64,000 bases of DNA from an uncultured Eubacteriales bacterium (GCA_900545135.1 UQXL01000012.1:8212-72211); one strand, 5' to 3'; shown: positions 34,896 through 44,483, counted from the stretch's first letter. Numbers and translations are program-made. The notes: generated by a model from the letters alone, not told the origin.

Positions 34896-34945
34896 CCCCT
34901 TTCTGCGCTGTGATGATTACTGTATTATCATAGCACAGAAAGGGG
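34896..34945. promoter_or_regulatory. Long inverted repeat spanning the GTPase-nuclease promoter
   Basis: CCCCTTTCTGCGCT (34896-34909) and AGCACAGAAAGGGG (34932-34945) match at 13 of 14 positions with a 22-bp centre. On the minus strand the near arm carries the ribosome site for the GTG at 34888, and a -10-like TATGAT lies next to the far arm. Either an operator or an SD-masking leader. Confidence 0.6.
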
Positions 34946-35008
34946 TGAAAGTCGATATGAGTTCATCAGGCCGCATAACATAAAACGGTTTTGCTGAATT
35001 GCACCAAC

Positions 35009-36610
35009 TTAAATATCCACTCCCAAGATTTTGAGCTGTTCCATTATTTCTTTTTCGAGAGCTTGAATTTCAGTATTGTCCTGCTCAAGCTGCCTGCATA
35101 CCGCGGCTATATCGACAGGAGCTTCCTCTTCAAAAGTATTTACATACCTTGGTATGTTCAAGTTGAATTCGTTTTTCTTTATCTCATCATAAGACGCAAC
35201 GTGCGCATATTTATCGATGTCTTTGCGCAGTTTGTACGTTTCCACGATTTTTTCAACATTATCATCGCTGAGATTATTCTGATTCTTGCCCTTTTCAAAC
35301 TCTTTGCTGGCGTCTATGAACAATATATCCCTAGTCTTGCGGTTTTTCTTGAAAACTAAAACAACTGTAGGGATCCCCGTTCCGTAGAACAAATTCGCAG
35401 GAAGTCCTATAACGGTGTCGAGGTAATTCTTTTCGATAATGGCTTCCCTGATTTTTCCCTCGGCGGCGCCTCTGAACAAAACACCATGTGGGAGCACTAT
35501 CGCCATGGTTCCCGTGTTATTAAGATGATAGATACTGTGCAGTATAAAGGCGTAGTCTGCTTTTGATGCAGGCGCCAAATTACCGTATTTTGAAAATCTT
35601 TCATCTTTGAGTTTTGATTTTCTGTTATCCCACTTGGCAGAGTACGGAGGATTTGCCACCACCGCGTCAAAGCTGCGGGGCTGGTCGATGCCTTGTCTGT
35701 CAGGGCCGTCAGGCCAATCTTGCTCCAATGTATCGGCATTGTTTAAATTCATGTTATTAAACGATACGTTGTGCATCATCAGATTCATTCTGGCGAGATT
35801 ATACGTCGTCGTGTTCAATTCCTGACCGTAGAATTTTATCGCGCCCTCTCTGTCGCCGCCTGAAAGTTCTTCCCTAACGGTCAAAAGCAGAGAACCTGAA
35901 CCCATGGCGGGGTCGTATACCATAAAAGAATCATTTGACACTTTCACGTCTGTTGTCACTATCTTGGCAAGAATTCTGCTTACCTGATGAGGTGTATAAA
36001 ATTCCCCGCCTTTCTTGCCGGCGCTCGCAGCAAACTTACCAATTAGATATTCGTAAATTTCACCCAGTATGTCTCTTCCGTCTTCGCTCTTGTATTCGAT
36101 GTCGTCCACCAGTTTCACTATATTGTTTAATGACTTTGCTCTGGCAGTCGTTGAGTTTCCGAGGCGCGAATCTCCGAGATTTATATCGTTGAAAATCCCC
36201 CGGAAGTCTTTATTTGATTCTTGATTGAGCTGGGTGTTTTTATTAAAATGGTCGAAAATAGTCTGATAATCGCTGGGGATTATCTGGGCTTCGTTTATCT
36301 TCTCATTAAGAGAAGCCCACGTGTCTTCAGGCTCAATGGCATAACCAAGGCTTTCTGCAATATCTTTAAGATACTCTTGCAAATCTTCTCCGCTTGCTTG
36401 CTCTTTGTAGGCTTCATTGACTGTCTGGCTCTTTTCTATGTCGATTACTTCGTTTTCAATCAGATATTTTTCCTGATGTTCCGACAGGTATCTGTAAAAC
36501 ATGAACGCCAGAATATAGTTTTTAAACTCTGCCGCGTCCATATTTCCTCTAAGTTCGTTCGCCATCGCCCAAAGCTTGCTTGCTATGGTAGTAACATTAT
36601 TGTTCGCCAT
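35009..36610 (-). CDS. hsdM: Type I restriction-modification methyltransferase subunit
   Basis: 533 residues. Helical N-terminal domain (about 1-160), then the N6-adenine methyltransferase domain with SAM motif MVYDPAMGSGSLLLTV and catalytic motif FDAVVANPPYSAKWD. It modifies adenine in both strands of the target together with HsdS and is also part of the restriction complex. Last gene of the operon, 29 bp after hsdS; AGGAAAAAATT before the ATG. Confidence 0.95.
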   Translation of the reverse strand: MANNNVTTIASKLWAMANELRGNMDAAEFKNYILAFMFYRYLSEHQEKYLIENEVIDIEKSQTVNEAYKEQASGEDLQEYLKDIAESLGYAIEPEDTWASLNEKINEAQIIPSDYQTIFDHFNKNTQLNQESNKDFRGIFNDINLGDSRLGNSTTARAKSLNNIVKLVDDIEYKSEDGRDILGEIYEYLIGKFAASAGKKGGEFYTPHQVSRILAKIVTTDVKVSNDSFMVYDPAMGSGSLLLTVREELSGGDREGAIKFYGQELNTTTYNLARMNLMMHNVSFNNMNLNNADTLEQDWPDGPDRQGIDQPRSFDAVVANPPYSAKWDNRKSKLKDERFSKYGNLAPASKADYAFILHSIYHLNNTGTMAIVLPHGVLFRGAAEGKIREAIIEKNYLDTVIGLPANLFYGTGIPTVVLVFKKNRKTRDILFIDASKEFEKGKNQNNLSDDNVEKIVETYKLRKDIDKYAHVASYDEIKKNEFNLNIPRYVNTFEEEAPVDIAAVCRQLEQDNTEIQALEKEIMEQLKILGVDI

Positions 36611-36639
36611 AATTTTTTCCTCGCATTTTAAATATTTAT

Positions 36640-37830
36640 CTATACAAACATCTGCTGCAGTAAGCCTTTTTTCAGTTCTTTCAAATGTTCCAGCCGGTGC
36701 TTGTGGAGAGTAATCAAGTTGTCAAAATTGCGGAAATAGGCCGCGATTTTTTCTTGCTCTTCTAAGCTTGGCACCATGGTTTCTATTCCACTAAAAGCAT
36801 TGTATTTTAAATTCCATGTATCTGACGTAAGGCCTTGTGAATTAACTTGAAATTTATGCAGCATGTTTTCAAGCTTAAAAACGTATGAGAAGAATAACGA
36901 ATCAATTCCATCTTCAGGAATCAAAACCGTATATGCCGGGCTCAGAATTCCTTTATATGGCGAAATGCCGCTAGCTCCCTGCCACATTCTCATCGTGTTA
37001 TAGGCGATATCGCCAATTTCAACGCATTTATATTTTGATTTATCCTCACTTGAATTATCGTGTCTATCAAGTTCCGTAAACTTTTTAACTCCGTCGTTGA
37101 TGGTAACTGAAATCAATTCGCCGTCTGCAGAGCGTTCTTGCCTTTCAGAAAAGCAATCTCCGAGTTTCCGTCTTTCCCATTTACCTGTAAACCCCGGGAA
37201 TCTAACTTCCGGCACAGTTTCTCCCTCTTTAGGAAACATCTTTTGCAGCATACCCTTTTTTAAATCTTCTAGATGTTCCAGCTTTTGCTGGTGATGGGTG
37301 ATGAGGTTGTCGAGCTGTTTTAAATATGTACCGATTACTTCTCTTTCACCATACAAAACAGGCATTGTAATGTTTTTCATCTTTAATTCACTGGCTTTCA
37401 CCAATGGCTGTCCTGTTCCAAATGAAAGCTTTTTTATATTAAAATTCAACAATGCATAATATATAAAGTCAAGCTGCTTTCCTTGAATAAATACTGTATT
37501 ATCACTGATTTTCACTTTTCCTGAGTGCCGATAAAGTTCACCAGCATTTGCTCCAACACGGGCAGTCAACAAAAAATCCCCCTCATAATCGTATGCATCC
37601 TCATATCCAATCACTGATGTTGAGCCAAGAATTTCATATTTCCCCGACCCACTAGCAACAAATTTGCTTTTACCCGTATCAACAGACTCCACTTCATCTA
37701 TAAGTTTCCTCTCTTCCCACTCGCCGGTGAACTCGGGAAACCGCAGCTTAGGAACCTTTTTTTCATCTTTCGCCGCACCGTGTTTAATTTTATTGCACTC
37801 TGTTTTGCCGTTATCAGCTTTATTACCCAT
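36640..37830 (-). CDS. hsdS: Type I restriction-modification specificity subunit
   Basis: 396 residues with the standard two target-recognition domains (about 25-165 and 215-355). Each opens with a repeat of PxLRFPxFTGxWExRKL type and is followed by a conserved helix (LDNLITHHQQKLEHLEDLKKG and LITLHKHRLEHLKELKKGLL) that sets the spacing between half-sites. Recognition sequence cannot be read from the gene. Complete, not truncated. A 90-bp gap separates it from the ATPase gene upstream. Confidence 0.93.
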   Translation of the reverse strand: MGNKADNGKTECNKIKHGAAKDEKKVPKLRFPEFTGEWEERKLIDEVESVDTGKSKFVASGSGKYEILGSTSVIGYEDAYDYEGDFLLTARVGANAGELYRHSGKVKISDNTVFIQGKQLDFIYYALLNFNIKKLSFGTGQPLVKASELKMKNITMPVLYGEREVIGTYLKQLDNLITHHQQKLEHLEDLKKGMLQKMFPKEGETVPEVRFPGFTGKWERRKLGDCFSERQERSADGELISVTINDGVKKFTELDRHDNSSEDKSKYKCVEIGDIAYNTMRMWQGASGISPYKGILSPAYTVLIPEDGIDSLFFSYVFKLENMLHKFQVNSQGLTSDTWNLKYNAFSGIETMVPSLEEQEKIAAYFRNFDNLITLHKHRLEHLKELKKGLLQQMFV

Positions 37831-37919
37831 CTTTTTTATATCCTTTTTTATGCTACAGTCAAAATCAGGAGTTATCTTTTAACATTAAATAAATCCATGG
37901 TTTTACATACAAAAACTTA

Positions 37920-39239
37920 TCAATCTGCCAGCAGCCAGTCAATCAGATTCAATGACTTAATACCGTCGTAAGAAGAATCTAGTCCCGTATCAAGCGACAA
38001 AACGATCTTTTCGTAATTGTCCCGAATCTTACGCAGAGGTGCAAGTTCTCTTTTACGAACCTCTTCGCTCTGCATAGACTCCGTAACTTGGATGTACTTC
38101 TTATCGTCTGCGGTCGTTGCGATGAAGTCCACTTCCAAATTGCCAATCTTCCCAATCGACACGTCATAACCTCTTCTCAGCAGCTCAAAGTAAACGACAT
38201 TCTCAATAGCATGGCCGCTGTCCCGGTTGCGGAATCCCAGAAGATAATTACGCAGGCCAATGTCGACGATATAGTATTTGCCAAGCGTCCGCAAGTATTC
38301 CTTTCCCTTTATATCAAAACGCTTGATTTCATAGAAAAAATAGCTTTCCAGCAATGCGCCGATATATGCCTGAACGGTATGTGCGCTCGGAGTTCCTTTC
38401 CGCTTTCCATGCTCTAACAATCCTTCATTTATCAGCGTATTTCCAATGGAAGAGGCAGAAACGCTGTTCCCTATATTATCCGCAAGGAATAAAACAATCT
38501 TACGCAGAAGCAGCGAATCAGTAATCCGTCTCTGGCCGCGCCGTTTTTCACGCTCCAGAATATCCCGTACCACCACTGTGGAGTAAATACCATCCAAAAG
38601 CGCTAATGCTTTTTCTTGATCCAGTCCGACATCCGCGATTCCCGGCATCCCTCCAAAACGCATATAAGAATCGAATGCTTCCCGCAGATCATAGCGTTCT
38701 CCATTTTTATCAAACACTTGCTTTCGTGTGCCGCCCAAAGCGCTGTCGGCTTCATGCAGCTCTAAATCGTGAAAATCGAGAAATTCACGAAAAGAGAGGG
38801 GTAGCATTTTAATTTCAACACATCGGCCCGACAGATAGGTGGAATATTCGGAAGATAGCAGATACGCATTTGAGCCGGTGATATAAATGTCGCAATTGAA
38901 ATCAACGCGGAAAGAGTTGACCGCATCCTCCCATTCATTGATTCTCTGCAGCTCATCAAAGAAAAGGTACATACGCTTGCTCTGAACGACGCGCTCTTTC
39001 ACGTAGTAATAAACCTCATCCGATGTCATGCTGCGAAAATCATGAGATTCAAAATTCATCTCAACTATCTGCTCCGGCTCGACGCCTGTTTCCAGCAAAT
39101 GCTGAATCATCAGCTTAAGCAAGCTGGATTTCCCACAGCGCCGAATTCCTGTAATAACTTTTACAGGCTCCGTATCCTGGAAGCCTATTAGCTTATCAAG
39201 ATATCTTTCCCTTTTTTTAAGTTCATGCGATTCCATCAT
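37920..39239 (-). CDS. AAA ATPase with DUF4143 domain
   Basis: 439 residues. N-terminal AAA_14-type ATPase with Walker A TGIRRCGKSSLLKLM and Walker B YLFFDELQRI, sensor region DIYITGSNAYLLSSE, then a DUF4143 domain with a restriction-fold-like end (YDVSIGKIGNLEVDFIATT). Such genes are common and scattered in Clostridia; function unknown, and many occur as stand-alone mobile-looking units. Here it lies between hsdR and hsdS, has its own promoter and a flanking duplication, so it is probably an insertion rather than a subunit of the restriction system. AGGAGGAAC before tandem ATGs. Confidence 0.85.
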   Translation of the reverse strand: MMESHELKKRERYLDKLIGFQDTEPVKVITGIRRCGKSSLLKLMIQHLLETGVEPEQIVEMNFESHDFRSMTSDEVYYYVKERVVQSKRMYLFFDELQRINEWEDAVNSFRVDFNCDIYITGSNAYLLSSEYSTYLSGRCVEIKMLPLSFREFLDFHDLELHEADSALGGTRKQVFDKNGERYDLREAFDSYMRFGGMPGIADVGLDQEKALALLDGIYSTVVVRDILEREKRRGQRRITDSLLLRKIVLFLADNIGNSVSASSIGNTLINEGLLEHGKRKGTPSAHTVQAYIGALLESYFFYEIKRFDIKGKEYLRTLGKYYIVDIGLRNYLLGFRNRDSGHAIENVVYFELLRRGYDVSIGKIGNLEVDFIATTADDKKYIQVTESMQSEEVRKRELAPLRKIRDNYEKIVLSLDTGLDSSYDGIKSLNLIDWLLAD

Positions 39240-39262
39240 GATAGGTTCCTCCTGTCATATTT

Positions 39263-39312
39263 ATTATAGCATAAATCTTAAAAAATAATCAAGTTAATGC
39301 TGTAAACAGCAT
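39263..39312 (-). promoter_or_regulatory. Promoter and palindrome before the DUF4143 ATPase
   Basis: Minus-strand TTGATT (39287-39292), 18-bp spacer, TATAAT (39263-39268). Just upstream, ATGCTGT-AA-ACAGCAT (39297-39312) is a 7-bp-arm palindrome. TTTATGCT occurs both at the palindrome and next to the -10, suggesting a repressor site. Confidence 0.65.
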
Positions 39313-39323
39313 AAATTTCATCT

Positions 39324-39384
39324 CTAATTCGCCGCCAGGTCGTCTGCACCAGCTGCTGTTCTAATTCGCCGCCAGGTCGTCCGC
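39324..39384. repeat. Duplicated 3' end of hsdR
   Basis: 24 bp at 39324-39347 repeat at 39361-39384 with one difference, 37 bp apart. The copy at 39361 contains the last codons and stop of hsdR (DDLAAN); the other lies in the gap before the ATPase promoter. Confidence 0.85.
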
Positions 39385-42300
39385 CAGTTCGTATATAGCG
39401 TCTCTCAGTCCGTTCCGGTACTTGATTTTAGACATGTTCCGCACGTCCTCGTCGTAGGCTAAAACTCTGTAGCTGCGGCTTCCGTTTGTAACGATATCCT
39501 GAATCCGCCCTGCATCGTCCAGGTCCCGCTGTCCGTAATTATGGCGTTCAAACAGTAACCTCATTTCTTCGCCGGAAATTATATCTATGATTCCCCATTT
39601 AATTCTGAACTCCTGAAAACGGTATTCTAAATTTACGTTGTTCGCCTCATTTATAACGCTTGCGCTTTCGTGTCCTATCTTCGCCGGATATTTGAAATTC
39701 GGGTCTGCAGGATAGCGTCCGTCTGCGATAGCCTCTGCCGCGTTCATGATCTTAAAAGCGTAGTCCCTGTCCTCAAGGCCGTTGGCAAATTGCTTTATTT
39801 TCTCCTTTGTTTCCCGGGCTCCGGTCTCATCCTTTTCGTGAACTTGGTTTAAAAGTTTTTCCACCAATTCTGTCAGGTAATCGTAGTTTACTTCTACGTC
39901 CTTCACATGGGTCATCTTGAGCTCGATTTGAACGACCGGCACTTTCTTATCCCTTGCAATGCGCTGCTTGAGTTCGTTGCTCAGTACTGTCGTGAGCATT
40001 ACCTCCTCTTCCGGAGTCATGCCAAGGGCGATGACAAGATCGTCGGGATTCTCGTAATCAAATCCTGTTTTCTCACCATTGACGATTTCAGGCTGGTATT
40101 GTTTGAGCTTAGACATTCCCATACTATACTCTTTCAGCTTGACGAACATCTCTTCCTTTTTCTTTTCACTGTCGGGAATCTTCTGGAAATCGTCCGTCAT
40201 ACTTCTCAGCTCGCTTACGATTTCTTTGACCGATTGGAATAAATCGTCGAACGGTTTTTCTATGATACCGTTATTCTCATTTGATTCCTTGCTTTCTTCG
40301 GCTGATAGGTCTGCCGAAGCTTTGTCTGCATATATGGCGAGAGCTTTATTCATCAGTTTTTCATTTTGGGACGGCCACCTGTAATTTACTATTCTTCCCC
40401 ACGGCTTTTCCTTTCTGTCGGAAATCCTGTTAGTTCTGGAATATGCCTGAATAAGGCTGGCGCCTCTCAGCGTTCTGTCTACGTAAAGAGTATTAAGTTC
40501 AGGCGCGTCGAAGCCTGTGAGGAGCTGATCCACTACGATTACTATGTCGAGATATTCTCCGTCACTTGATGTACGGTTCAGGCGGCTCCTGACATCTTCT
40601 GCATATTCTTCGATATTTTCCAGTCCAAATTTCGTTTTAAAATCTCTATTGTATTGCTTGATCGCTTCATGCAGGCTGCGATTCGTTTCAAGCTGACTGT
40701 CATTATTTGAAGTATTCAGACTAAAAGTAACGGCAACTTTAAGCGTCTGTTTTCCCGCTTCCTTGTTTATCTCGTTGACGCGCTGAAACTCCTTATAGTA
40801 CATCATCGCCATGGGGATGCTCGCTTTGCCGCCGCCCACATGGGTCGTAAACAAAGCATTGTACTTGCCGTTATTGGAACGGTTTTTCCAGTTTTTAAAA
40901 ACATCTTCCACAACAAGCCTGACGTGTTCTTCATTTTCATCGTAAAAACTCGGTTCTATAGTGTCGTCAATGTCTTCGTCAGTAAGATTATTTATCTTTT
41001 CTTCAATCTGCCTTTCGCTCCAATTCGGATGTCTAAGCTTGTAGAATTCAGGTAAATACTGGGTTCTCACCGCCTCCTCGTCGAGGGTTGTCTTGAAATC
41101 CACTTTAAATCCGAGAACATTTCCATCGGCGATAGCATTGCGTATAGTATACTCATGAAGGCTCTTGCCGAAAATATCCTCTGTACGCATGCCTGTAGTT
41201 GTCTCATCAAACATGGGCGTTCCCGTATATCCCACCCAGGCGGAATATCTAAAAGCTTTCTGAATAGCTGCAAAATTGTCTCCGCCCGTGCTCCTGTGCG
41301 CTTCGTCTACGATGAACACAATGTTTTTATCTGGCGCTTTGAAGTTTCTGCGTTTAACCAAATTCCCCAATTTCTGCACAGAAGTCACAATGATCTTGTT
41401 GTCCTTGCTTTTCAGCTTCCTGCTCAAATCAGCCGTATTTCTGGTGTCTTCAACACTGCCTGCGTTTAGGTTACCGTCTGTATCTCCATCAGGGTCATAG
41501 GCGCTGTATCTCTCGCTGGTCTGCTTCGTAAGGGCAATTCTGTCAACAACGAAAACAACCTTGTCCACATTGGGCAGACGGCTCGCCAGCCAGGCGGTCT
41601 TGAAGCTGGTGACAGTCTTGCCGGAGCCCGTAGTGTGCCAGATATATCCAAGCTTATTGTGGCCGGACTTGAAATCAGTGCGTTTGATTGCTTCAATGAC
41701 TTTCTGCGTCGCATAAACCTGATAAGCTCTCATGACTTTAAGCGTTTCTTTGTTCTTAGTGCCGTCGAGAATCATATAGTTTACAGCCATCTGGTGAGCC
41801 ATAGGAATACTGAGCACCGAATCAGCGAACTCTTTCCAGCTGCGCACAACGGAATTATCCTCCCTGTACCAGTTAAACGCAAACTCCTTGCTGAACTCAT
41901 CGTCCGTCGTGTTAGCCATATATCTTACGTCGTTAGGCGTGATAGCTATGAGGATCTGCAGCATGGAATAGATGTCGCTGTATTGGTTTTCAGAAATGTA
42001 TTGGTGCATTTGATTGAGCGCTTCATCGACGTTATGCGTATCCGACTTTTCCTCTATCTGAATGACCGGGAGTCCGTTTATCAAAAGCGTAGTATCAAAG
42101 CACCGGTCTTTTTTGCCTGCTATCACGGCAGGTCTTTCTATCTGGTTGACCACCTGATAAACAGTGTCTCCGGCGCCTATTTCTTTCTGATCGAAAACGG
42201 TGAGGAACACATGTCTTCCATCATCCAAATCTATCTCGATTTGCGATACTCCGTTCAGCCCGTACAAGAACTGCCCTGCCTCATATGGGGTGCGCAGGTC

Positions 42301-42591
42301 GGAAATGATCTTCTTTACTTGATTAAATTCCACTACGCTCAATGGTCTTTCCAAGGTATCCTGATTATGCTGCTCAAGTATTTCCTTGAAATTTTTCCAC
42401 AAAGCTTCAGTAGTCTTGATGCTCGGTTCGTACTTCCACATCTTTGTTTTTACTACGTAATCTCCTACATCTCTGAAAGAGCTGCTTTTCGTATTCGGCG
42501 CGCTTTCTCCCGCAATTGCTATTTTTTCATTTAATTTTCTCTCTTGGGAAAGATGTTGTATCAAATCTTTTTCAAAATCAAGTTCTTTCAT
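39361..42591 (-). CDS. hsdR: Type I restriction endonuclease motor subunit
   Basis: 1076 residues. N-terminal PD-(D/E)xK nuclease region ending in LPVIQIEEKSDTHN (residues about 180-195), superfamily 2 helicase with Walker A WHTTGSGKTVTSFKTA and DEAH box FIVDEAHRSTGG, TGTPMF motif III, and motif VI IQAYSRTNRI. It translocates DNA and cuts at a distance. AGGAGGCTCGC precedes the ATG, which lies inside the end of the half-S gene (14-bp overlap), so the two are translationally coupled. Complete length. Confidence 0.95.
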   Translation of the reverse strand: MKELDFEKDLIQHLSQERKLNEKIAIAGESAPNTKSSSFRDVGDYVVKTKMWKYEPSIKTTEALWKNFKEILEQHNQDTLERPLSVVEFNQVKKIISDLRTPYEAGQFLYGLNGVSQIEIDLDDGRHVFLTVFDQKEIGAGDTVYQVVNQIERPAVIAGKKDRCFDTTLLINGLPVIQIEEKSDTHNVDEALNQMHQYISENQYSDIYSMLQILIAITPNDVRYMANTTDDEFSKEFAFNWYREDNSVVRSWKEFADSVLSIPMAHQMAVNYMILDGTKNKETLKVMRAYQVYATQKVIEAIKRTDFKSGHNKLGYIWHTTGSGKTVTSFKTAWLASRLPNVDKVVFVVDRIALTKQTSERYSAYDPDGDTDGNLNAGSVEDTRNTADLSRKLKSKDNKIIVTSVQKLGNLVKRRNFKAPDKNIVFIVDEAHRSTGGDNFAAIQKAFRYSAWVGYTGTPMFDETTTGMRTEDIFGKSLHEYTIRNAIADGNVLGFKVDFKTTLDEEAVRTQYLPEFYKLRHPNWSERQIEEKINNLTDEDIDDTIEPSFYDENEEHVRLVVEDVFKNWKNRSNNGKYNALFTTHVGGGKASIPMAMMYYKEFQRVNEINKEAGKQTLKVAVTFSLNTSNNDSQLETNRSLHEAIKQYNRDFKTKFGLENIEEYAEDVRSRLNRTSSDGEYLDIVIVVDQLLTGFDAPELNTLYVDRTLRGASLIQAYSRTNRISDRKEKPWGRIVNYRWPSQNEKLMNKALAIYADKASADLSAEESKESNENNGIIEKPFDDLFQSVKEIVSELRSMTDDFQKIPDSEKKKEEMFVKLKEYSMGMSKLKQYQPEIVNGEKTGFDYENPDDLVIALGMTPEEEVMLTTVLSNELKQRIARDKKVPVVQIELKMTHVKDVEVNYDYLTELVEKLLNQVHEKDETGARETKEKIKQFANGLEDRDYAFKIMNAAEAIADGRYPADPNFKYPAKIGHESASVINEANNVNLEYRFQEFRIKWGIIDIISGEEMRLLFERHNYGQRDLDDAGRIQDIVTNGSRSYRVLAYDEDVRNMSKIKYRNGLRDAIYELADDLAAN

Positions 42592-43159
42592 TGCGAGCCT
42601 CCTCCAGCTTATAAAGCAAAATCTTTTTTTCCGCTTCTGCCACCCTGTTTTTCAACGCTTCCAACTTTAACTGCTTCAAATAAATATCTCCTATAACTTT
42701 CTGCTTTTCCAAGGACGGCAGCGATGAAATCTCCAGTCCCTTAAGTTGCTTTACAGTATACTTCATGACGGAAGATCCCTGAAGCCCGACGTGCAGCTGC
42801 CTGCCTACGTCCTGGTCTTCGTTTAAAAGATATACCAAAAACGCAGGATCTATGGACCCGTCTGTGAAAAGTTTTATATAATTCTGAGTATACAAATATC
42901 CTTCATGATTTTTCCCGACGATACAGGCAGTTCCCGATATCAAGCTGAATATGACGTCTCCCTCAAAAAGAGTCAGCACCTCGTCCGCAGTGCGAATTTT
43001 TTTATTTTCCGCCGTGTCAGGTCTGATGCCTGTGAGGTCTTCCGTCAGGTCTCCCTGACTATAGAGACAATACACTGGCGCATTTTCTTCTGTTGATTCC
43101 TTTATTCTGAACTGGGGCGAACCTCCCATGAATTTTACATGACTATACAGCTTCATCAT
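42578..43159 (-). CDS. Half-size HsdS-like protein
   Basis: 193 residues, about half an HsdS: one target-recognition-like domain (residues about 1-140, with GDVIFSLISGTACIVGKNHEGYLY and QNYIKLFTDGSIDPAFLVYLL) and one C-terminal helix (VAEAEKKILLYKLEEA). It resembles short S-like proteins that precede hsdR in some Firmicutes. Roles could be a dimeric alternative specificity subunit or an assembly modulator; neither is proven. First gene of the operon, directly behind a strong promoter and overlapping hsdR. Confidence 0.75.
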   Translation of the reverse strand: MMKLYSHVKFMGGSPQFRIKESTEENAPVYCLYSQGDLTEDLTGIRPDTAENKKIRTADEVLTLFEGDVIFSLISGTACIVGKNHEGYLYTQNYIKLFTDGSIDPAFLVYLLNEDQDVGRQLHVGLQGSSVMKYTVKQLKGLEISSLPSLEKQKVIGDIYLKQLKLEALKNRVAEAEKKILLYKLEEARNERT

Positions 43160-43204
43160 ATTTTAGTGCCTTTTCAAAATTACGTTTTTTATTTTTGTGG
43201 TTTA

Positions 43205-43233
43205 ATAATAACACCTTACTTTCACTCTGTCAA
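43205..43233 (-). promoter_or_regulatory. Sigma-A promoter of the restriction-modification operon
   Basis: Minus-strand TTGACA (43228-43233), 17-bp spacer, TATTAT (43205-43210). Confidence 0.85.
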
Positions 43234-43245
43234 CAATGTTTGTAA

Positions 43246-43330
43246 TTTTTTTAAATTACTAATTTATTTTTTTATCCAATCTTTTTAAATTACTAATTTA
43301 TTTTTCATCCAATCTTTTTAAATTACCGAT
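43246..43330. repeat. 33-34-bp AT-rich tandem repeats upstream of the hsd promoter
   Basis: TTAAATTAC starts at 43251, 43285 and 43318. Between copies the text TTATTTTT...ATCCAATCTTTTT is nearly identical. Copies 1 and 2 each contain the palindrome AAATTA-C-TAATTT. The array begins about 13 bp upstream of the -35 box. Confidence 0.85.
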
Positions 43331-43474
43331 TATGTTGTTCAAATTTTTATACGCCTTATCTGCGAGCATTTGCTAAAGACCCCTGCTTTGCAGCACGCGC
43401 AAAAAAGGCTCCCCCTATCCGGAAGAGTCTCTGTCATGCTATTGCTTTCTTGCTATTTTGCGCTTGTGCGCTTA

Positions 43475-44296
43475 CTATTTCTCAGCCTGCTGTTTTTCCG
43501 TGCCTGCGAACGGGTCTATGCCCAGCCTTGAGAGATATATTTCCAGAGCCGGCGCTATATACGAATTGACCGCCGCCTGTTTTTCCTGCCATTCATTCTT
43601 TCCACCGCTTTCAAAGCTGCCCAGTTCTATCAGTTTGGGCAGCATGGTCATATCTCCGCCGGTAAATTCGGTGACCATGTCCCAAAATTCTTTCGTCAGC
43701 GACTGGCATTGGTCGCTGTCCTGAGGAACATCGTTTTTCTGCAGTTCCAGAATTCTTTCGCTGATCGAGCTAAACCGCCTGATAAATGCTTTTCCGCTTT
43801 CCTCGTCAAATTTGTTCCTGATATGCTCAAGCGTATCGTCGTCAAAATATTTGATGAGAAAATAAAACTCATTATTGATTCGGAGATTTACGATGATATC
43901 GGCATATTTCTTGAAATCCACCGTCTGCATCTGCATCACTTCACGCCGCAGCTGTTCTATTGCGGAGAGCGAATCGTTCAGCTGCCTTATCTTTTCCTCT
44001 ATTCCTGAGGCCTGTTCAGCGAGGGCGCGTTCGACATCGGCAGGAGTCTCTAAGGTGACCAGCCTGTTCTTTATATCGTTCAGGGAAAAGCCCAACGACT
44101 TCAGCGATATGATCTGATGAAGCATGAGCAAATCTTTATGCGTATAAAGCCTGCGGCCTCCCTCGCTTTCGGCTGACGGAGAAAGCAATCCCTCTCTGTC
44201 GTAATATTGCAGTGTGCGGACGGTCACGCCCATTTTCCTGGCGGCCTGACCCACCGTCATGTATCCATCGGGAATCGCTCTGTATTTTTCCGTCAT
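43475..44296 (-). CDS. MerR-family transcriptional regulator
   Basis: 273 residues from the ATG at 44296. N-terminal MerR winged helix (YMTVGQAARKMGVTVRTLQY, YDREGLLSPSAESEGGRRLY), a dimerisation coiled coil (about 75-125) and a C-terminal region resembling the TipAS-type drug-sensing domain (about 150-255). An ATG seven codons upstream (44317) is possible. It might regulate an efflux or stress gene; no obvious target is adjacent. The amidohydrolase gene upstream ends with a terminator, so this is a separate transcript. Confidence 0.87.
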   Translation of the reverse strand: MTEKYRAIPDGYMTVGQAARKMGVTVRTLQYYDREGLLSPSAESEGGRRLYTHKDLLMLHQIISLKSLGFSLNDIKNRLVTLETPADVERALAEQASGIEEKIRQLNDSLSAIEQLRREVMQMQTVDFKKYADIIVNLRINNEFYFLIKYFDDDTLEHIRNKFDEESGKAFIRRFSSISERILELQKNDVPQDSDQCQSLTKEFWDMVTEFTGGDMTMLPKLIELGSFESGGKNEWQEKQAAVNSYIAPALEIYLSRLGIDPFAGTEKQQAEK

Positions 44297-44483
44297 CTTC
44301 CATTGTCCCTCTTTCATCTCGCCTGGCGTTATAATCCAGCTTTTTATGTATATTATAAATCATTACGCAGCGTCATAAACAAGCTTTTTCGGTATCGTTT
44401 CACAGACGAATAATATAAATGGATGTTTTATGGCAAAGCAGTTCCTCCCGCCGCAGCAATGCAATACTATTCGTCGCAGCAAT

